Part shown: positions 18,167 through 27,301 of the stretch, one piece after another
How the letters are laid out: every line of letters begins with the position of its first letter
How positions within the stretch are numbered: the stretch's first letter is position 1
Assembly: GCA_938029215.1 (NCBI GenBank)
Contig: CALHFG010000024.1
Coordinates: 1-64,000, forward strand
Direction of reading: 5' to 3'
DNA: 64,000 bases
DNA from: an uncultured Acidimicrobiales bacterium
GTDB taxonomy: Bacteria > Actinomycetota > Acidimicrobiia > Acidimicrobiales > SZUA-35
The notes under the pieces: generated by a model
Seen by the model: the letters and a program-made list of their open reading frames with translations, nothing else
Databases searched by the model: none
What the model was told of the DNA's origin: nothing
Made by a program: the position numbers and the translations under genes

Positions 18167-19455
18167 GCGAGCGTCCTCACGGGCTCAAACACAGAGGATT
18201 CACCGAGGAGGGCCCCAGGATTGCCGCCCCGTCCGGTGGGCCAGGGCCGCACGATCGGATCGGTGGCAACCAAGGCAAGAACCAGTCCGAGGATCGCATA
18301 GATCAGCCCCGCGGCACTGACCAGTGCCTCGGTAAGGCCCACAAAGCCAACCAAGAGGAGCAACGCCAGTGCATCTTCATCGCGTTGACGCCAGGCACGA
18401 ACCGCGGCCCAGAAGGCGCCAGCCATAAACAGCGCGAGCCCGATCGTCCCCGTGCCGATCAGAATCTCGAGCACCATGTTGTGGGCATCGCCCGCATTGA
18501 ACGAAGTCCTTCCGGAGGCAAACGCCCGAGTCCAGTTGAACTGTCCGGTCATCATTCCAACTCCGCGGAGCGGGTGCTCGCCGATGAGATCGAGGGCGTG
18601 TGCCCATACGGCGGACCGCCCGTTGAGCGAATCAAACGACCGACCCGACTGGAACGTGGTTTCCGCCCCAGTTGCTCCGATGACGCCGACTGTCACCAAC
18701 AGACCGGCGAGAGCTCCCACTGCGCCTCGGATGCGAGTGCTGGTTGAAGCGTGCAGTCCAGTTTGTACCGCCAGCGCTGCAATCGTACAAACCGCCACCG
18801 AACGGGAACCCGCCGTCACCATCGCAAGCCCAGCCAGGCCGAGCACGCCAATGCGGGCAACCCGCTGGAGATCGCTTTGAGGCCGCAGTCGGAGCCCCAT
18901 GATTGCCGTTACGCCAGCAAGCATCCCCAGTTGGTTCACGCCGGGCGTCAAGCCGGGACTTCGACCCGTTTCGAGACCGAACTCTGTCTGAGACTTCTCG
19001 ATTGGAAGTATCGCTTCAATGGCCGGAACCAGGTCGTTGGCAAGCCCGATAGCCAGCACGATCCCGGCGGAAACGCAGAAGACCCGAGCGAAGCTTGTTC
19101 GGCCAAATGATCGGGTAAACCAATACGACGAGACGATCGTGGTGAGGGCAAGGATCATCTGCAGGAAGGTCGCTTGGGTGTCGACGGACCACAGAACGCC
19201 GATCAAGGACCATGCAAACCAGCCCACGATGAAGAACATGGGTCCGGCGAGCAACCAGCGCATCAGGATTGGTGATGCCACCAGAAGATACATGCCGAGG
19301 GCCAAACCCGGAGAAAGGAAGAGCCACTTGCCCGCGTCGAACCCGCTCGTGGATGTGAGACCGAGCGCGCCGAAGTCCACCATCGCTCCGAGCAACTGGA
19401 GACACAGCAGAACTCGAGGAAGACGACCAGGAAGGCCGGAGGTGTCAGTCTTCAC
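18163..19455 (-). CDS. O-antigen ligase/polymerase family membrane protein (Wzy-like)
   Basis: A protein of 430 residues from a GTG at 19455 that overlaps the end of the Wzz-like gene; the longer open frame to 19683 is low-complexity shadow coding. There are about ten to eleven hydrophobic segments and a long exterior loop with FQSGRSFDSLNGRSAVW and HPLRGVGMMTG, characteristic of the Wzy_C/O-antigen ligase family. It probably polymerises repeat units outside the membrane. Order in the operon: Wzz-like, this gene, GT2, flippase, GT4. Confidence 0.82.
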   Translation of the reverse strand: MKTDTSGLPGRLPRVLLCLQLLGAMVDFGALGLTSTSGFDAGKWLFLSPGLALGMYLLVASPILMRWLLAGPMFFIVGWFAWSLIGVLWSVDTQATFLQMILALTTIVSSYWFTRSFGRTSFARVFCVSAGIVLAIGLANDLVPAIEAILPIEKSQTEFGLETGRSPGLTPGVNQLGMLAGVTAIMGLRLRPQSDLQRVARIGVLGLAGLAMVTAGSRSVAVCTIAALAVQTGLHASTSTRIRGAVGALAGLLVTVGVIGATGAETTFQSGRSFDSLNGRSAVWAHALDLIGEHPLRGVGMMTGQFNWTRAFASGRTSFNAGDAHNMVLEILIGTGTIGLALFMAGAFWAAVRAWRQRDEDALALLLLVGFVGLTEALVSAAGLIYAILGLVLALVATDPIVRPWPTGRGGNPGALLGESSVFEPVRTLA

Positions 19456-20707
19456 GTCGAAGAAGAACTCCCCGCACCGGCAGGCCTCGCTCTTCGAGCA
19501 GAGCGACCTTACGTCTGAGGTGCCACATCCTCGTGTTGTTCTGCCAGACCACAACGATTGCGGTATCGCATGCCATCTGAGCATCGATGGTCGTTGAGTC
19601 GAACGGATCCAGGATGCTGAATGCCAGCCCCTCCGGCTTCTCGGCTTCGAAACCGAACTCGGTGACGAGCACGTCTTCACCAATCGACTTGAGCGCGAGC
19701 GACATTTCGTGGGCGCTGTCGGCTCCAGAAGGTACGGCCGCCACCCCGATCATGCGAGTTCCTGATTCCTCGCGCATGGCGTACAACAGGCGAGCGAGAG
19801 CGACCGAGCTGGTGGGGCTATCGGGGAATTGAATCGCCGGAACGCCCATGGCGGCCCGGACGTGGGCTGGATTCTGAATACGCCCATGATCACGGCTGAG
19901 CACGTTGAGTGCGAGCGCCGCGGCCAACGCGACGCCGAGGGCGGCAGCAACTTGAAGCGAGCGCGACGACCGCTCGATGGCGGCGGTCGAAGACAGATTC
20001 GAAATCTCGATCTGGCTGGTGGTTGTTTCCATCTCTACGCCGAGTCGTTGCAGGTCTTCCTTCGCTCGAAGCTGAAGCCTCTGCGCTGAGTCTCGTTCGG
20101 CATTGAGAATCTGAAGTTGCTGGTCGAGCAAACGGCGGCTGCTCTCCTCCAGGTTGGGAACGAAGCGCGCCGTGAGCGCCTCTATTCGGCCCACGACATC
20201 TTCGAGTTCAGCGGTCGACTGGGCCTCTGAGGCTGTGAGCGCATCGATCTCTGCGTTCAGTCGTTCGGTTACAGCACGCAGGTCCTCGGCGACAACAGCG
20301 TCAGCCGCGGCAACAACACCCGCCCGAGCCGCCTCTTCGGTTGCGGCGGTGACCCGGATCTCGATGAGCCCCACGTTGTCCGGACGCCGGACCTCATAGG
20401 AAATGAAATCGTTGCCGAGTTCGTCGCGCACCGCAGCCTCCTGCTCGACCGCCTCGGCCTCACTCTCGGACAGCACGACGTCGTAAAAGGGCCACACCGC
20501 CTGGCCCGTCAGCCCAAGCTCGGCGGTCGCTGTTGGATCGGGCACCTGAGCACCACTGATCCGCCCAACGGCAACAAAGGCGATCACCCCCGCCAACATC
20601 CACAACGGTGCCGTACGCACGGCTCCGGACACGGCAACTTTGGCCGAGTCCCAGACGGACTGAAATCCGAGACCGTCAGACCCCGAGGACACGTTTGATT
20701 CTAACAT
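19445..20707 (-). CDS. Chain-length determinant (Wzz-like) with degenerate kinase-like cytoplasmic domain
   Basis: A protein of 420 residues from the ATG at 20707; a GTG at 20722 is also in frame. It has a first membrane helix (WMLAGVIAFVAVG), a long exterior alpha/beta and coiled-coil region rich in Ala, Glu and Gln, a second helix (AAALGVALAAALALNVL) and a cytoplasmic domain of about 140 residues. That domain resembles the BY-kinase fold linked to Wzz proteins (MIGVAAVPSGADSAHEMSLAL) but has no GxxxxGK[ST] Walker A motif, so kinase activity is not expected. It sets polymer length and is first gene after the promoter at 20796-20828. Confidence 0.75.
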   Translation of the reverse strand: MLESNVSSGSDGLGFQSVWDSAKVAVSGAVRTAPLWMLAGVIAFVAVGRISGAQVPDPTATAELGLTGQAVWPFYDVVLSESEAEAVEQEAAVRDELGNDFISYEVRRPDNVGLIEIRVTAATEEAARAGVVAAADAVVAEDLRAVTERLNAEIDALTASEAQSTAELEDVVGRIEALTARFVPNLEESSRRLLDQQLQILNAERDSAQRLQLRAKEDLQRLGVEMETTTSQIEISNLSSTAAIERSSRSLQVAAALGVALAAALALNVLSRDHGRIQNPAHVRAAMGVPAIQFPDSPTSSVALARLLYAMREESGTRMIGVAAVPSGADSAHEMSLALKSIGEDVLVTEFGFEAEKPEGLAFSILDPFDSTTIDAQMACDTAIVVVWQNNTRMWHLRRKVALLEERGLPVRGVLLRRED

Positions 20708-20795
20708 TTTCCTGATCGCCACTACTTAGTTTGCCCACCACCGGCAGGACTTGCACCACAACGAGACCGCCCTGTGTGATGTTCAACTACTGTAC

Positions 20796-20828
20796 GTGCC
20801 AGTATATCGCTGGCACAAAAATTGTCAG
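20796..20828 (-). promoter_or_regulatory. Predicted sigma70-type promoter with overlapping inverted repeat, upstream of the polysaccharide operon
   Basis: On the minus strand CTGACA (20828-20823) is followed after 16 bp by TATACT (20806-20801), a good -35/-10 pair 94 bp before the Wzz-like start. The -10 box lies within a perfect 7-bp inverted repeat, GTGCCAG at 20796-20802 and CTGGCAC at 20810-20816. The -35 box overlaps the stop codon of the HAD gene. A repressor bound to the repeat would block the promoter. There is no T run after the repeat on either strand, so a terminator is unlikely. Confidence 0.6.
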
Positions 20829-22813
20829 GCTCGCTTGCGCAATTCCCTCCGGGCAAAAGCAACTAGACGGATCAGCCGACTCGAGACCGCCACCGACCCC
20901 GGCCCCCAGACTCTCGGACCGCCCTGAGGCCCTAGCCGTAGGGGTTCGGTAAGCCCGATCACCACTCGACCCGCGTCATCAGACTCATACAGCAGAGGCG
21001 TGAGGGCCTCAGCCTCGGCCCGGGTGGGCTCCTCCCACAATGCCTGAAGGATTGCCTGGGCAGTTTCTCCCATGCGCGGCGGACCGTCACACCACCGCTG
21101 CAGTTGGTGTCGGTCAGGCATACGCCGAGCCGTCTCGATCATGACATCTCGAACACACGAGCGAGCGGGCCGACCCGGAGCTGCCTGGTCGGCAAAACAA
21201 GGTTCAACGACTCCAGATTCTGACCGCAAGAACCCGATGGCCGGAGCTGCACCCGAGGCCGTAAACGTTTCAACACAGACCACGAGGCCATCGACGCTGG
21301 CCGCATCGGGAAGGAAGGCCTCGACGGCAACCCGGGGTTCGGGATGGGTAGGCATCGAACCGATATGAAAACTCACCAGACTCTCGGGCCGGTCCGGTCG
21401 TGCCACCTGGCAGATCGACTCGGCCAACTGACCCGTCCAACCGACATCGACCAAGCCTGCGGCCCCCTCGGCCAATCCCTCCTGGGTGAAGTAGGCCGCC
21501 ACGAGCTCGGCCCGCTCTTTGGCGACCTCGGCCACTGCTGCGATCACGATCGGGTCCCCAAGCGCGGCAACGAAGGCATCGCGCCGCTCTTCCGGCAAAG
21601 GCTGTTCAGGAGACAGACCACCCAGCTCGGGCGCCATCTCCGACAGTGTCAGCGGAGACAATCCGATCCGCTCACAGAGATTGTGAAAAGGCACCCGGTG
21701 ATAGCCATCCAGGACGCGGGCCGTTGCCGACCACGTGCCACGATCAAGCCACTCCCCCACTCCAACGAGCCATGCCTGTGCCAACGCAACCGAACGTCGG
21801 TTGGCGTGCAGGTAACGCAGCTCGATTCCCTGGCGGTACGAGGCCGGCAACGCCTCGGCCATTCGCATCAAGATTTCGCCATCACGGGCTATGAAGTACA
21901 GCTTTTCAAGACCGAGTCGCCGGGCGCGATCGAACATCCAGACGAGAAAGCTCACACCGACGGTTCCACCCACGCCCGCAGCGATGTCGATCAAGTCGAG
22001 ATCGGCGCTTACCTTGGCCCGCTGGCTCTCCGCCAATCGCGCCTGTCTGGCTGCTCCGCCAACGACGGCGCTGAACCCGCCGGTTCGGTCGCGGTGCGCC
22101 GCGGCGATTGTCTCAAATCGGGTCTGGTTCGCAATGGGGACCGGCATAACGCCGAGGCCTGCCCGTCGGGGCATGAGACCGTCGGTGATCACGTCGTTCC
22201 CTACATGAACGACCTCGTCAGGGGTCAGTCCAAACTTCTTGACCACCGCAGGCAACAGGAGTCCGGACCGCTTGGTGAAGCCCCACTCCGATGACACCAC
22301 CAGCTCGTCGGCATCCTTCAGCAATCCGTGTCGACGAAGGAGCTGCCCGATCACCGCTGCAGAGAGGTGCATGTCCGAGACAAACACCACCTGCTTGCCA
22401 GCGCGACGGAGTCCATCGAGCCACCGAGCAGCGCCGGGAATTGGGACACACAACTCGAATTCAGCGGCCTCTTCAGCAGCTACGAGATCTCCCACCGCCT
22501 CGCCGGACCCCATCGAAGCGGCCACGGCCGCAAAGATCTCGGCGCTCGTTTCATGGCTCGCTTCGGCACGAGCGGCCCCGTAGATTGGACCGAGCTCTCG
22601 GGCAACGAGGTCGACCGCTGGTTCAGGCCCAAGAACACGGCGGGTGAGGACGGTGTCGAACACATCGACAAAGACCGTGCCGGCGACGCCCACTCCGAGC
22701 GAATGCAGCTGCCGAGTCGATCGCTTGCCCCACCGACGGGCTTCCGCGCGGTAGTCCAGAGACGCCCGTAGACGGCGCGACAGATGAGAAGGAGGTATGA
22801 GCGGCAAGACCAC
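20825..22813 (-). CDS. HAD-superfamily hydrolase of the large COG5610-like type
   Basis: A 662-residue protein with GTG start. HAD motif I is VDVFDTVLTR (nucleophile candidate D50, T54). Motif II is VFVSDMHLS, the lysine region is TKRSGLL, and motif IV is HVGNDVITD. A second half of about 350 residues follows, without membrane segments, with GLEKLYFIARDGEILMRMAE and a conserved-looking LVDVGWTGQLAES. This two-part layout is typical of COG5610 proteins found in capsule and O-antigen loci, often beside glycosyltransferases. The enzymatic role is not established. It lies directly upstream of the polysaccharide promoter in the same orientation. Confidence 0.75.
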   Translation of the reverse strand: MVLPLIPPSHLSRRLRASLDYRAEARRWGKRSTRQLHSLGVGVAGTVFVDVFDTVLTRRVLGPEPAVDLVARELGPIYGAARAEASHETSAEIFAAVAASMGSGEAVGDLVAAEEAAEFELCVPIPGAARWLDGLRRAGKQVVFVSDMHLSAAVIGQLLRRHGLLKDADELVVSSEWGFTKRSGLLLPAVVKKFGLTPDEVVHVGNDVITDGLMPRRAGLGVMPVPIANQTRFETIAAAHRDRTGGFSAVVGGAARQARLAESQRAKVSADLDLIDIAAGVGGTVGVSFLVWMFDRARRLGLEKLYFIARDGEILMRMAEALPASYRQGIELRYLHANRRSVALAQAWLVGVGEWLDRGTWSATARVLDGYHRVPFHNLCERIGLSPLTLSEMAPELGGLSPEQPLPEERRDAFVAALGDPIVIAAVAEVAKERAELVAAYFTQEGLAEGAAGLVDVGWTGQLAESICQVARPDRPESLVSFHIGSMPTHPEPRVAVEAFLPDAASVDGLVVCVETFTASGAAPAIGFLRSESGVVEPCFADQAAPGRPARSCVRDVMIETARRMPDRHQLQRWCDGPPRMGETAQAILQALWEEPTRAEAEALTPLLYESDDAGRVVIGLTEPLRLGPQGGPRVWGPGSVAVSSRLIRLVAFARRELRKRA

Positions 22814-22870
22814 TACGAGTACCGCATTCCGAGCCCGCTGTCACCACCGAGATGTACCCGGCCGGGACAG

Positions 22871-23302
22871 TTAGGTCTCGCTACCCCTGCGCATCGGCAC
22901 ATGTGGGATCCCGTCCTCAACGAACTCTTCGCCCATTTGGGCGAAACCGAACCGTTGATACCAGTCATGAAGATAGCTCTGGGCGTCCAGCTCGATCGCT
23001 CCGTTGCAGAGTTCGATCGCTGCGCCCATCAGCCGCGCTGCCAGCCCATCGCCGCGGTAGTCGGCATGGGTAACCACTCGACCAATCCGGTGCACCTCAG
23101 GATCGGTAAGCAATCGAATGCTGGCTGCAATGACATCGCCATCGGCGATCCAAAGATGCGTCGTCCCCTCTTCGAGATCCCGGCCGTCGAGTTCGGGGTA
23201 TGGACACTCCTGCTCCACGACGAACACATCGACCCGTAGTCGAAGAAGATCGTGAAACTGGCGGATCGAGAGTTCCGACGACGGCACGATGTGCAGATCC
23301 AT
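22871..23302 (-). CDS. elaA: GNAT acetyltransferase, ElaA family
   Basis: A 143-residue protein. ElaA-type markers are the N-terminal LLRLRVDVFVVEQECPY, then IGRVVTHADYRGDGLAARLM with the acetyl-CoA pyrophosphate loop, and YQRFGFAQMGEEFVEDGIPH at the C-terminus. It is cytoplasmic with unknown acceptor; ElaA homologues are small GNATs of unassigned substrate. Divergent from oxyR with only 29 bp between start codons, so the promoters overlap and co-regulation by OxyR is possible. Confidence 0.85.
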   Translation of the reverse strand: MDLHIVPSSELSIRQFHDLLRLRVDVFVVEQECPYPELDGRDLEEGTTHLWIADGDVIAASIRLLTDPEVHRIGRVVTHADYRGDGLAARLMGAAIELCNGAIELDAQSYLHDWYQRFGFAQMGEEFVEDGIPHVPMRRGSET

Positions 23303-23331
23303 GCAGCGAAGGTAGCCGTACGCTTTGCGGT

Positions 23332-24249
23332 ATGAACCTTCGAGATCTCGAGTATCTCACGGCACTGGCCGAACATTTGCACTTTGGCAGGGCTGCCGAG
23401 GCGTCGCATGTCTCCCAACCAACGCTGTCGACCCAGATCAAGAAGCTCGAACGCGAGCTCGGCATCGAGCTCTTCGAACGGCACAACAAGGGCATCACTC
23501 TTACCGCTGCTGGTGCTCGAATCCTTGAACGTGCCCAGCGGGTTGTCCTGGAAACCGAAGCCATCGTGCAGATCGCTCGACAGATGCAAGACCCGGAGGC
23601 GGCCACGCTCCGCATCGGGATGTTCCCAACGCTGGGGCCATACCTGCTTCCTCACATGATGCCCAAAGTTCGGGGAGCGTTTCCCCACCTCGAGTTGCTG
23701 CTCGTCGAGGAAAAGACTGAAGAGATCGTCGCTCGGCTGGCCAACGGTCAGCTCGACGCCGGGCTGTTAGCGCTCCCTATCGATCGGGAAGACCTGGACT
23801 GCCACTTGCTGTTTTCTGAAGATTTCGTCCTGGCGGCGCCCGCCAACGGAGAGCTAGCGGCGCGTTCGGAGCTGGCAACGACTGCGGTGTTGGCCCAGGA
23901 ATCGGTGCTGCTCCTTGAGGACGGTCACTGCCTACGAGATCAAGCTCTTGCCGTTTGCGCCCTTGAGGGCGCAAACGAACGAACAGGGTTCAGAGCCACG
24001 AGCCTGGAAACGTTGCGCCAAATGGTGGCGTCGGGCGTTGGCGTTACGTTGCTGCCCCGTATGGCGGTGGAACGCCCGGTGCCACCAAACCCAGATCTCG
24101 CCCTCATCCCGTTTCAAGACCCGGCGCCGCATCGCACGATCGCAATGTTCTGGCGCAAGACCAGCGCGTACCGCCATTTTCTCCCCGAGCTAGCGACAGT
24201 CATTCAGTCGGCACCCGGCGACTTGGTGACCACCGTGCGCGAAAGCTAA
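23332..24249 (+). CDS. oxyR: OxyR hydrogen-peroxide-sensing LysR-type regulator
   Basis: A protein of 305 residues from the ATG at 23332, the length expected for OxyR; the open frame continues upstream through the elaA gene on the other strand and is not coding there. N-terminal winged helix-turn-helix MNLRDLEYLTALAEHLHFGR is typical of the family. The sensor motif EDGHCLRDQALAVC carries C200 and C209, matching C199 and C208 of E. coli OxyR. Peroxide should form a disulfide and activate antioxidant genes. No catalase or ahpC gene is adjacent. Confidence 0.92.
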   Translation: MNLRDLEYLTALAEHLHFGRAAEASHVSQPTLSTQIKKLERELGIELFERHNKGITLTAAGARILERAQRVVLETEAIVQIARQMQDPEAATLRIGMFPTLGPYLLPHMMPKVRGAFPHLELLLVEEKTEEIVARLANGQLDAGLLALPIDREDLDCHLLFSEDFVLAAPANGELAARSELATTAVLAQESVLLLEDGHCLRDQALAVCALEGANERTGFRATSLETLRQMVASGVGVTLLPRMAVERPVPPNPDLALIPFQDPAPHRTIAMFWRKTSAYRHFLPELATVIQSAPGDLVTTVRES

Positions 24250-24252
24250 ACG

Positions 24253-25008
24253 CTACTTCTTAGCCATTCGAGCTTTGAGGTTTGCGACCATGTCGTTGAA
24301 CGCTGGCTCGCCCATAGACCACACCTGGGTGTCCAGTTCATTGTCAACCGCTTGGTCTCCCGTGCTGATGGTTTCGGTTCTTTCAATGGTGTCCTTGGTT
24401 CGCATGAGCAGCTCCCGCGGAGCCGAGGCAGCCTTTGCGGCCAAACGCTCGGCGGTCGCGAGCAGTTGATCGTTGGGCACACACTGCCAAGCAAGCCCTA
24501 CCTCAGCGGCGCGTGCCCCATCGAGAACCTCGCTGAACAGAACCATTGCCTTCACGGTTTGCAGATCGGTCTTGTTTCGGAGCCGCCAGGTGTGTCCTCC
24601 GCCGGGTCCGATGCCGATCTGCAGAAACCGACTGTCGAACTTCGCGGACTCGGCAGCTACGACCAAATCGCAGCAGAGGACCGCATTCATTCCCGCACCC
24701 ACCGCGGCACCGTTGACGGCAGCAATCGTGGCAAGGCGACTCTCTGCCATGCGGATGAAGCCGGCGTACACCTTTCGCAGACCGTCGTGCCCGGGGTTCG
24801 CCAACAGCTCATCAAGATGGCCGCCGCTGCAGAATCCCTTTCCGGCTCCGGTAATGATGACCGCATTCATCGATTCGTCCGCTTCGAGTTCGTCGAGGGC
24901 ATCACTGACCCGGGCGCTCATGTCGAGCGTGAAGACGTTCCGGCGATCCGGGTCGTTAAGGGTGATGATTGCGTAACCGTCTTTGCGGTCAACGAGAACA
25001 GTTTCCAT
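24253..25008 (-). CDS. Crotonase-fold protein (enoyl-CoA hydratase/isomerase family), atypical active site
   Basis: A 251-residue protein with the CoA-binding and oxyanion segments GAGKGFCSGGHLDEL and NGAAVGAGMNAVLCCDLV. In classical enoyl-CoA hydratase the two catalytic Glu residues lie in GGGCEL and PEILIGTIPG; here the corresponding positions are Asn (GAGMNAV) and Phe (RFLQIGIGPG) by manual alignment. Simple hydratase activity is therefore doubtful, and isomerase, thioesterase or another crotonase reaction is possible. It is convergent with oxyR (3-bp gap) and divergent from the SnoaL-like gene. Confidence 0.8.
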   Translation of the reverse strand: METVLVDRKDGYAIITLNDPDRRNVFTLDMSARVSDALDELEADESMNAVIITGAGKGFCSGGHLDELLANPGHDGLRKVYAGFIRMAESRLATIAAVNGAAVGAGMNAVLCCDLVVAAESAKFDSRFLQIGIGPGGGHTWRLRNKTDLQTVKAMVLFSEVLDGARAAEVGLAWQCVPNDQLLATAERLAAKAASAPRELLMRTKDTIERTETISTGDQAVDNELDTQVWSMGEPAFNDMVANLKARMAKK

Positions 25009-25032
25009 TCAATAGACCTTAGGGTCTGAACC

Positions 25033-25452
25033 ATGACTGAACCGATTCGAAAGTGCCTGGAGCAATGGCATCGATACGCGGCCGCAGAGAACGGGCCCGA
25101 CCTACCGATGCTCGAAGACATCATTCACGACGACTGCGTCTTCTACTCGCCCGTCGTCTTCCGCCCCCAGGTCGGTGGACCGGTCACACGGTTGTACCTA
25201 ACCGCAGCGGCAAGCTCTCTCGCCGGTGACGAAGAACAGAAGTTCACCTACACGAAAGAAATCGCATCCGGACACCACGCGATGCTCGAGTTCGAAACGA
25301 CAATCGATGGGAAGCATGTCAACGGCGTCGACATCCTTACCTGCGACGACGACGGCAAGATCGTCGAATTTCGGGTGATGGTTCGCCCCCTTCAAGCGGT
25401 CAACGCAATTCATCAATCGATGATGGCAATGCTCGAAAGCCTGAAGTCATGA
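25033..25452 (+). CDS. SnoaL/NTF2-like fold protein
   Basis: A 139-residue protein with the cone-shaped NTF2-like pattern: N-terminal helix, LEDIIHDDCVFYSP, central strands (HAMLEFETTIDGKHVNGVDI) and ILTCDDDGKIVEFRVMVRP. Family members are small hydrolases, isomerases or ligand-binding proteins, and no specific active site can be assigned. Its stop overlaps the PhzF-like start as ATGA, so the two are co-translated. Confidence 0.75.
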   Translation: MTEPIRKCLEQWHRYAAAENGPDLPMLEDIIHDDCVFYSPVVFRPQVGGPVTRLYLTAAASSLAGDEEQKFTYTKEIASGHHAMLEFETTIDGKHVNGVDILTCDDDGKIVEFRVMVRPLQAVNAIHQSMMAMLESLKS

Positions 25453-26285
25453 AGGCACTCCCCTTTCGCGAAGTCGATGTCTTTTGCTCCGCCGGTTTTG
25501 ACGGCAACCCGTTGGCCGTCGTCCATGACGCCAACGATCTGACTACCGAACAGATGCAAACCATCGCCAACTGGACGAACTTTTCTGAAACCTCTTTCCT
25601 GCTCGATCCAACCGACCCCGAAGCCGACTATCTCGTCCGGATCTTCACGCCGAACGAGGAGCTTCCGTTCGCTGGCCACCCCACGATCGGTTCCGCTCAT
25701 GCCTGGCTGGAAGCTGGAGGATCTCCGAACCGACCCGGCCTGGTCATCCAGCAGTGTGGTATCGGTCTCGTGACGCTTCAGAACAACGGATCGCAACTGG
25801 GCTTTGAGTCCCCCGAGTTGATTCGAAGCGGTCCGGCGAGCGAAGCCGACAAGAATCGAAACCTGGCGATCCTCGGACTAGAGGATCATGAGGTTGCGGC
25901 GGTCGAGTGGATCGACAACGGGCCTCGGTGGATCGGAGTCGAGCTCGTCGACCCCGGTCGGATCGGCACGCTTAGTCCGTCGGCGGTGGACAGCGATCAG
26001 GTTGACATTGCGGTGTTCGTCGTGGGCTCAACACTGGAAGGCGTCGACGTTGAGGTTCGGTGCTTCTTTGGGACCGACCTCCGCGAGGATCCGGTGACCG
26101 GGTCTGCGAACGCCAGCATCGCCCGCTATCTTCGTGACCGCGGCACCATCGACTTCCCGTACGTTGCATCCCAGGGCACCTATATGGGGCGCAACGGGCG
26201 AGCCTTCGTCTCCGAAGACCAGGATGGCGCCCTGTGGGTAGCCGGGGATGCAAAGACCCTCGTGACCGGCGAAATTCGTTACTAG
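25449..26285 (+). CDS. PhzF-family epimerase/isomerase
   Basis: A 278-residue protein with the two-lobed PhzF/diaminopimelate-epimerase-like fold: N-terminal FREVDVFCSAGFDGNPLAVV, catalytic Glu candidate E47 in NFSETSF, FTPNEELPFAGHPTIGSAH, and EDPVTGSANASIARYL in the second lobe. PhzF enzymes isomerise trans-2,3-dihydro-3-hydroxyanthranilate in phenazine synthesis, but most homologues have unknown substrates and there are no other phenazine genes here. Coupled to the SnoaL-like gene. Confidence 0.85.
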   Translation: MKALPFREVDVFCSAGFDGNPLAVVHDANDLTTEQMQTIANWTNFSETSFLLDPTDPEADYLVRIFTPNEELPFAGHPTIGSAHAWLEAGGSPNRPGLVIQQCGIGLVTLQNNGSQLGFESPELIRSGPASEADKNRNLAILGLEDHEVAAVEWIDNGPRWIGVELVDPGRIGTLSPSAVDSDQVDIAVFVVGSTLEGVDVEVRCFFGTDLREDPVTGSANASIARYLRDRGTIDFPYVASQGTYMGRNGRAFVSEDQDGALWVAGDAKTLVTGEIRY

Positions 26286-26317
26286 AGCCAAGTCTGTTAT
26301 CGCACTAGGGTCGTGCT

Positions 26318-27280
26318 ATGAAGGCGATTCAGATCAACCAAACCGGCGGACCCGAGGTCCTTGGATGGGCTGAGGTGGCCGATCCGGTGGCAGCGAGCGA
26401 CGAGGTCGTCGTCGACGTCAGCGCGGCCGGACTGAATTTCATCGACACCTATCACCGGACCGGCCTCTACCCGATGCCGCTGCCGTTCGTGCCAGGACTA
26501 GAGGGTGCCGGCACGGTCGTCGAGGTTGGTAACGACGTGGCCGACGTCGCTGTCGGTGACTTGGTTGCGTGGGCCGGTCAATCGGGCACCTACGCAGAAC
26601 GAGTGGCTCTTCGAGCAGACTCGGTAGTCCCGGTTCCAGCCGGCGTCGATCCCGAAATCGCGGCAGCCGTGATGCTTCAAGGCATGACTGCCCACTACTT
26701 GGTCAATGACACCTTTCCATTGAACTCGGGCGACAAATGCCTCATCCATGCCGGAGCCGGCGGTGTGGGTCTCCTACTGATTCAGATGGCGAAACTAAAA
26801 GGCGCTGAGGTGTTCAGCACCGTCGGCACTCCGGAGAAGGCTCTGCTAGCCGAGGGCGCTGGTGCCGATCATGTGGTCCTCTACCGCGATGTTGACTTTG
26901 CCGACGAGATCGAACGTGTGGCCGGAGTCCGTGGCCTCGACGTCGTGTACGACGGCGTCGGCCAATCGGTCTTCACCAAGAGCCTGACCCTGCTCCGATC
27001 CAGAGGAATGATGGCGACGTTCGGCAACGCCTCGGGTCCGGTCGACCCGGTCAGCCCACTCGATCTCGCGCCGTCACTGTTCCTGACCCGACCATCACTG
27101 TTCCACTACATCGAGACGCGGTCGGAACTCCTGCGACGTAGCGGGGAGATCTTCGACCAGATCGCGGCGGGACAGCTCGATGTCCGCATCGGTGCTCGCG
27201 TACCGATGAACGAGGCCGCCCAAGCCCACCGGATGCTCGAAGGACGCGAAACCACCGGCAAAGTGGTGCTGGTCAATTAG
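26318..27280 (+). CDS. Quinone oxidoreductase-like zinc-independent MDR enzyme
   Basis: A 320-residue protein of the medium-chain dehydrogenase/reductase family. The start MKAIQINQTGGPEVLGW and the cofactor loop IHAGAGGVGLLLIQMAK are typical of NADPH:quinone oxidoreductases. The catalytic-zinc Cys and structural-zinc Cys cluster are absent, as in QOR. It probably reduces quinones or activated alkenes in the cytoplasm. 32 bp separate it from the PhzF-like gene, so one transcript is likely. Confidence 0.88.
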   Translation: MKAIQINQTGGPEVLGWAEVADPVAASDEVVVDVSAAGLNFIDTYHRTGLYPMPLPFVPGLEGAGTVVEVGNDVADVAVGDLVAWAGQSGTYAERVALRADSVVPVPAGVDPEIAAAVMLQGMTAHYLVNDTFPLNSGDKCLIHAGAGGVGLLLIQMAKLKGAEVFSTVGTPEKALLAEGAGADHVVLYRDVDFADEIERVAGVRGLDVVYDGVGQSVFTKSLTLLRSRGMMATFGNASGPVDPVSPLDLAPSLFLTRPSLFHYIETRSELLRRSGEIFDQIAAGQLDVRIGARVPMNEAAQAHRMLEGRETTGKVVLVN

Positions 27281-27301
27281 CCGTCAATGGCATCCACCGA
27301 T

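Noticed and set aside
19456-19683. N-terminal extension of the O-antigen ligase-like protein
   Set aside because: It overlaps the C-terminal domain of the Wzz-like protein in another frame and has Ser/Arg/Trp-rich shadow composition; the GTG at 19455 fits the overlap pattern of the operon.
20796-20816. Inverted repeat read as a rho-independent terminator for the HAD gene
   Set aside because: No T run follows the stem on the minus strand; instead a promoter-like -35/-10 pair overlaps it.
25449-26285. PhzF-like gene as evidence of phenazine biosynthesis
   Set aside because: No other phz genes are present and most PhzF homologues act elsewhere.
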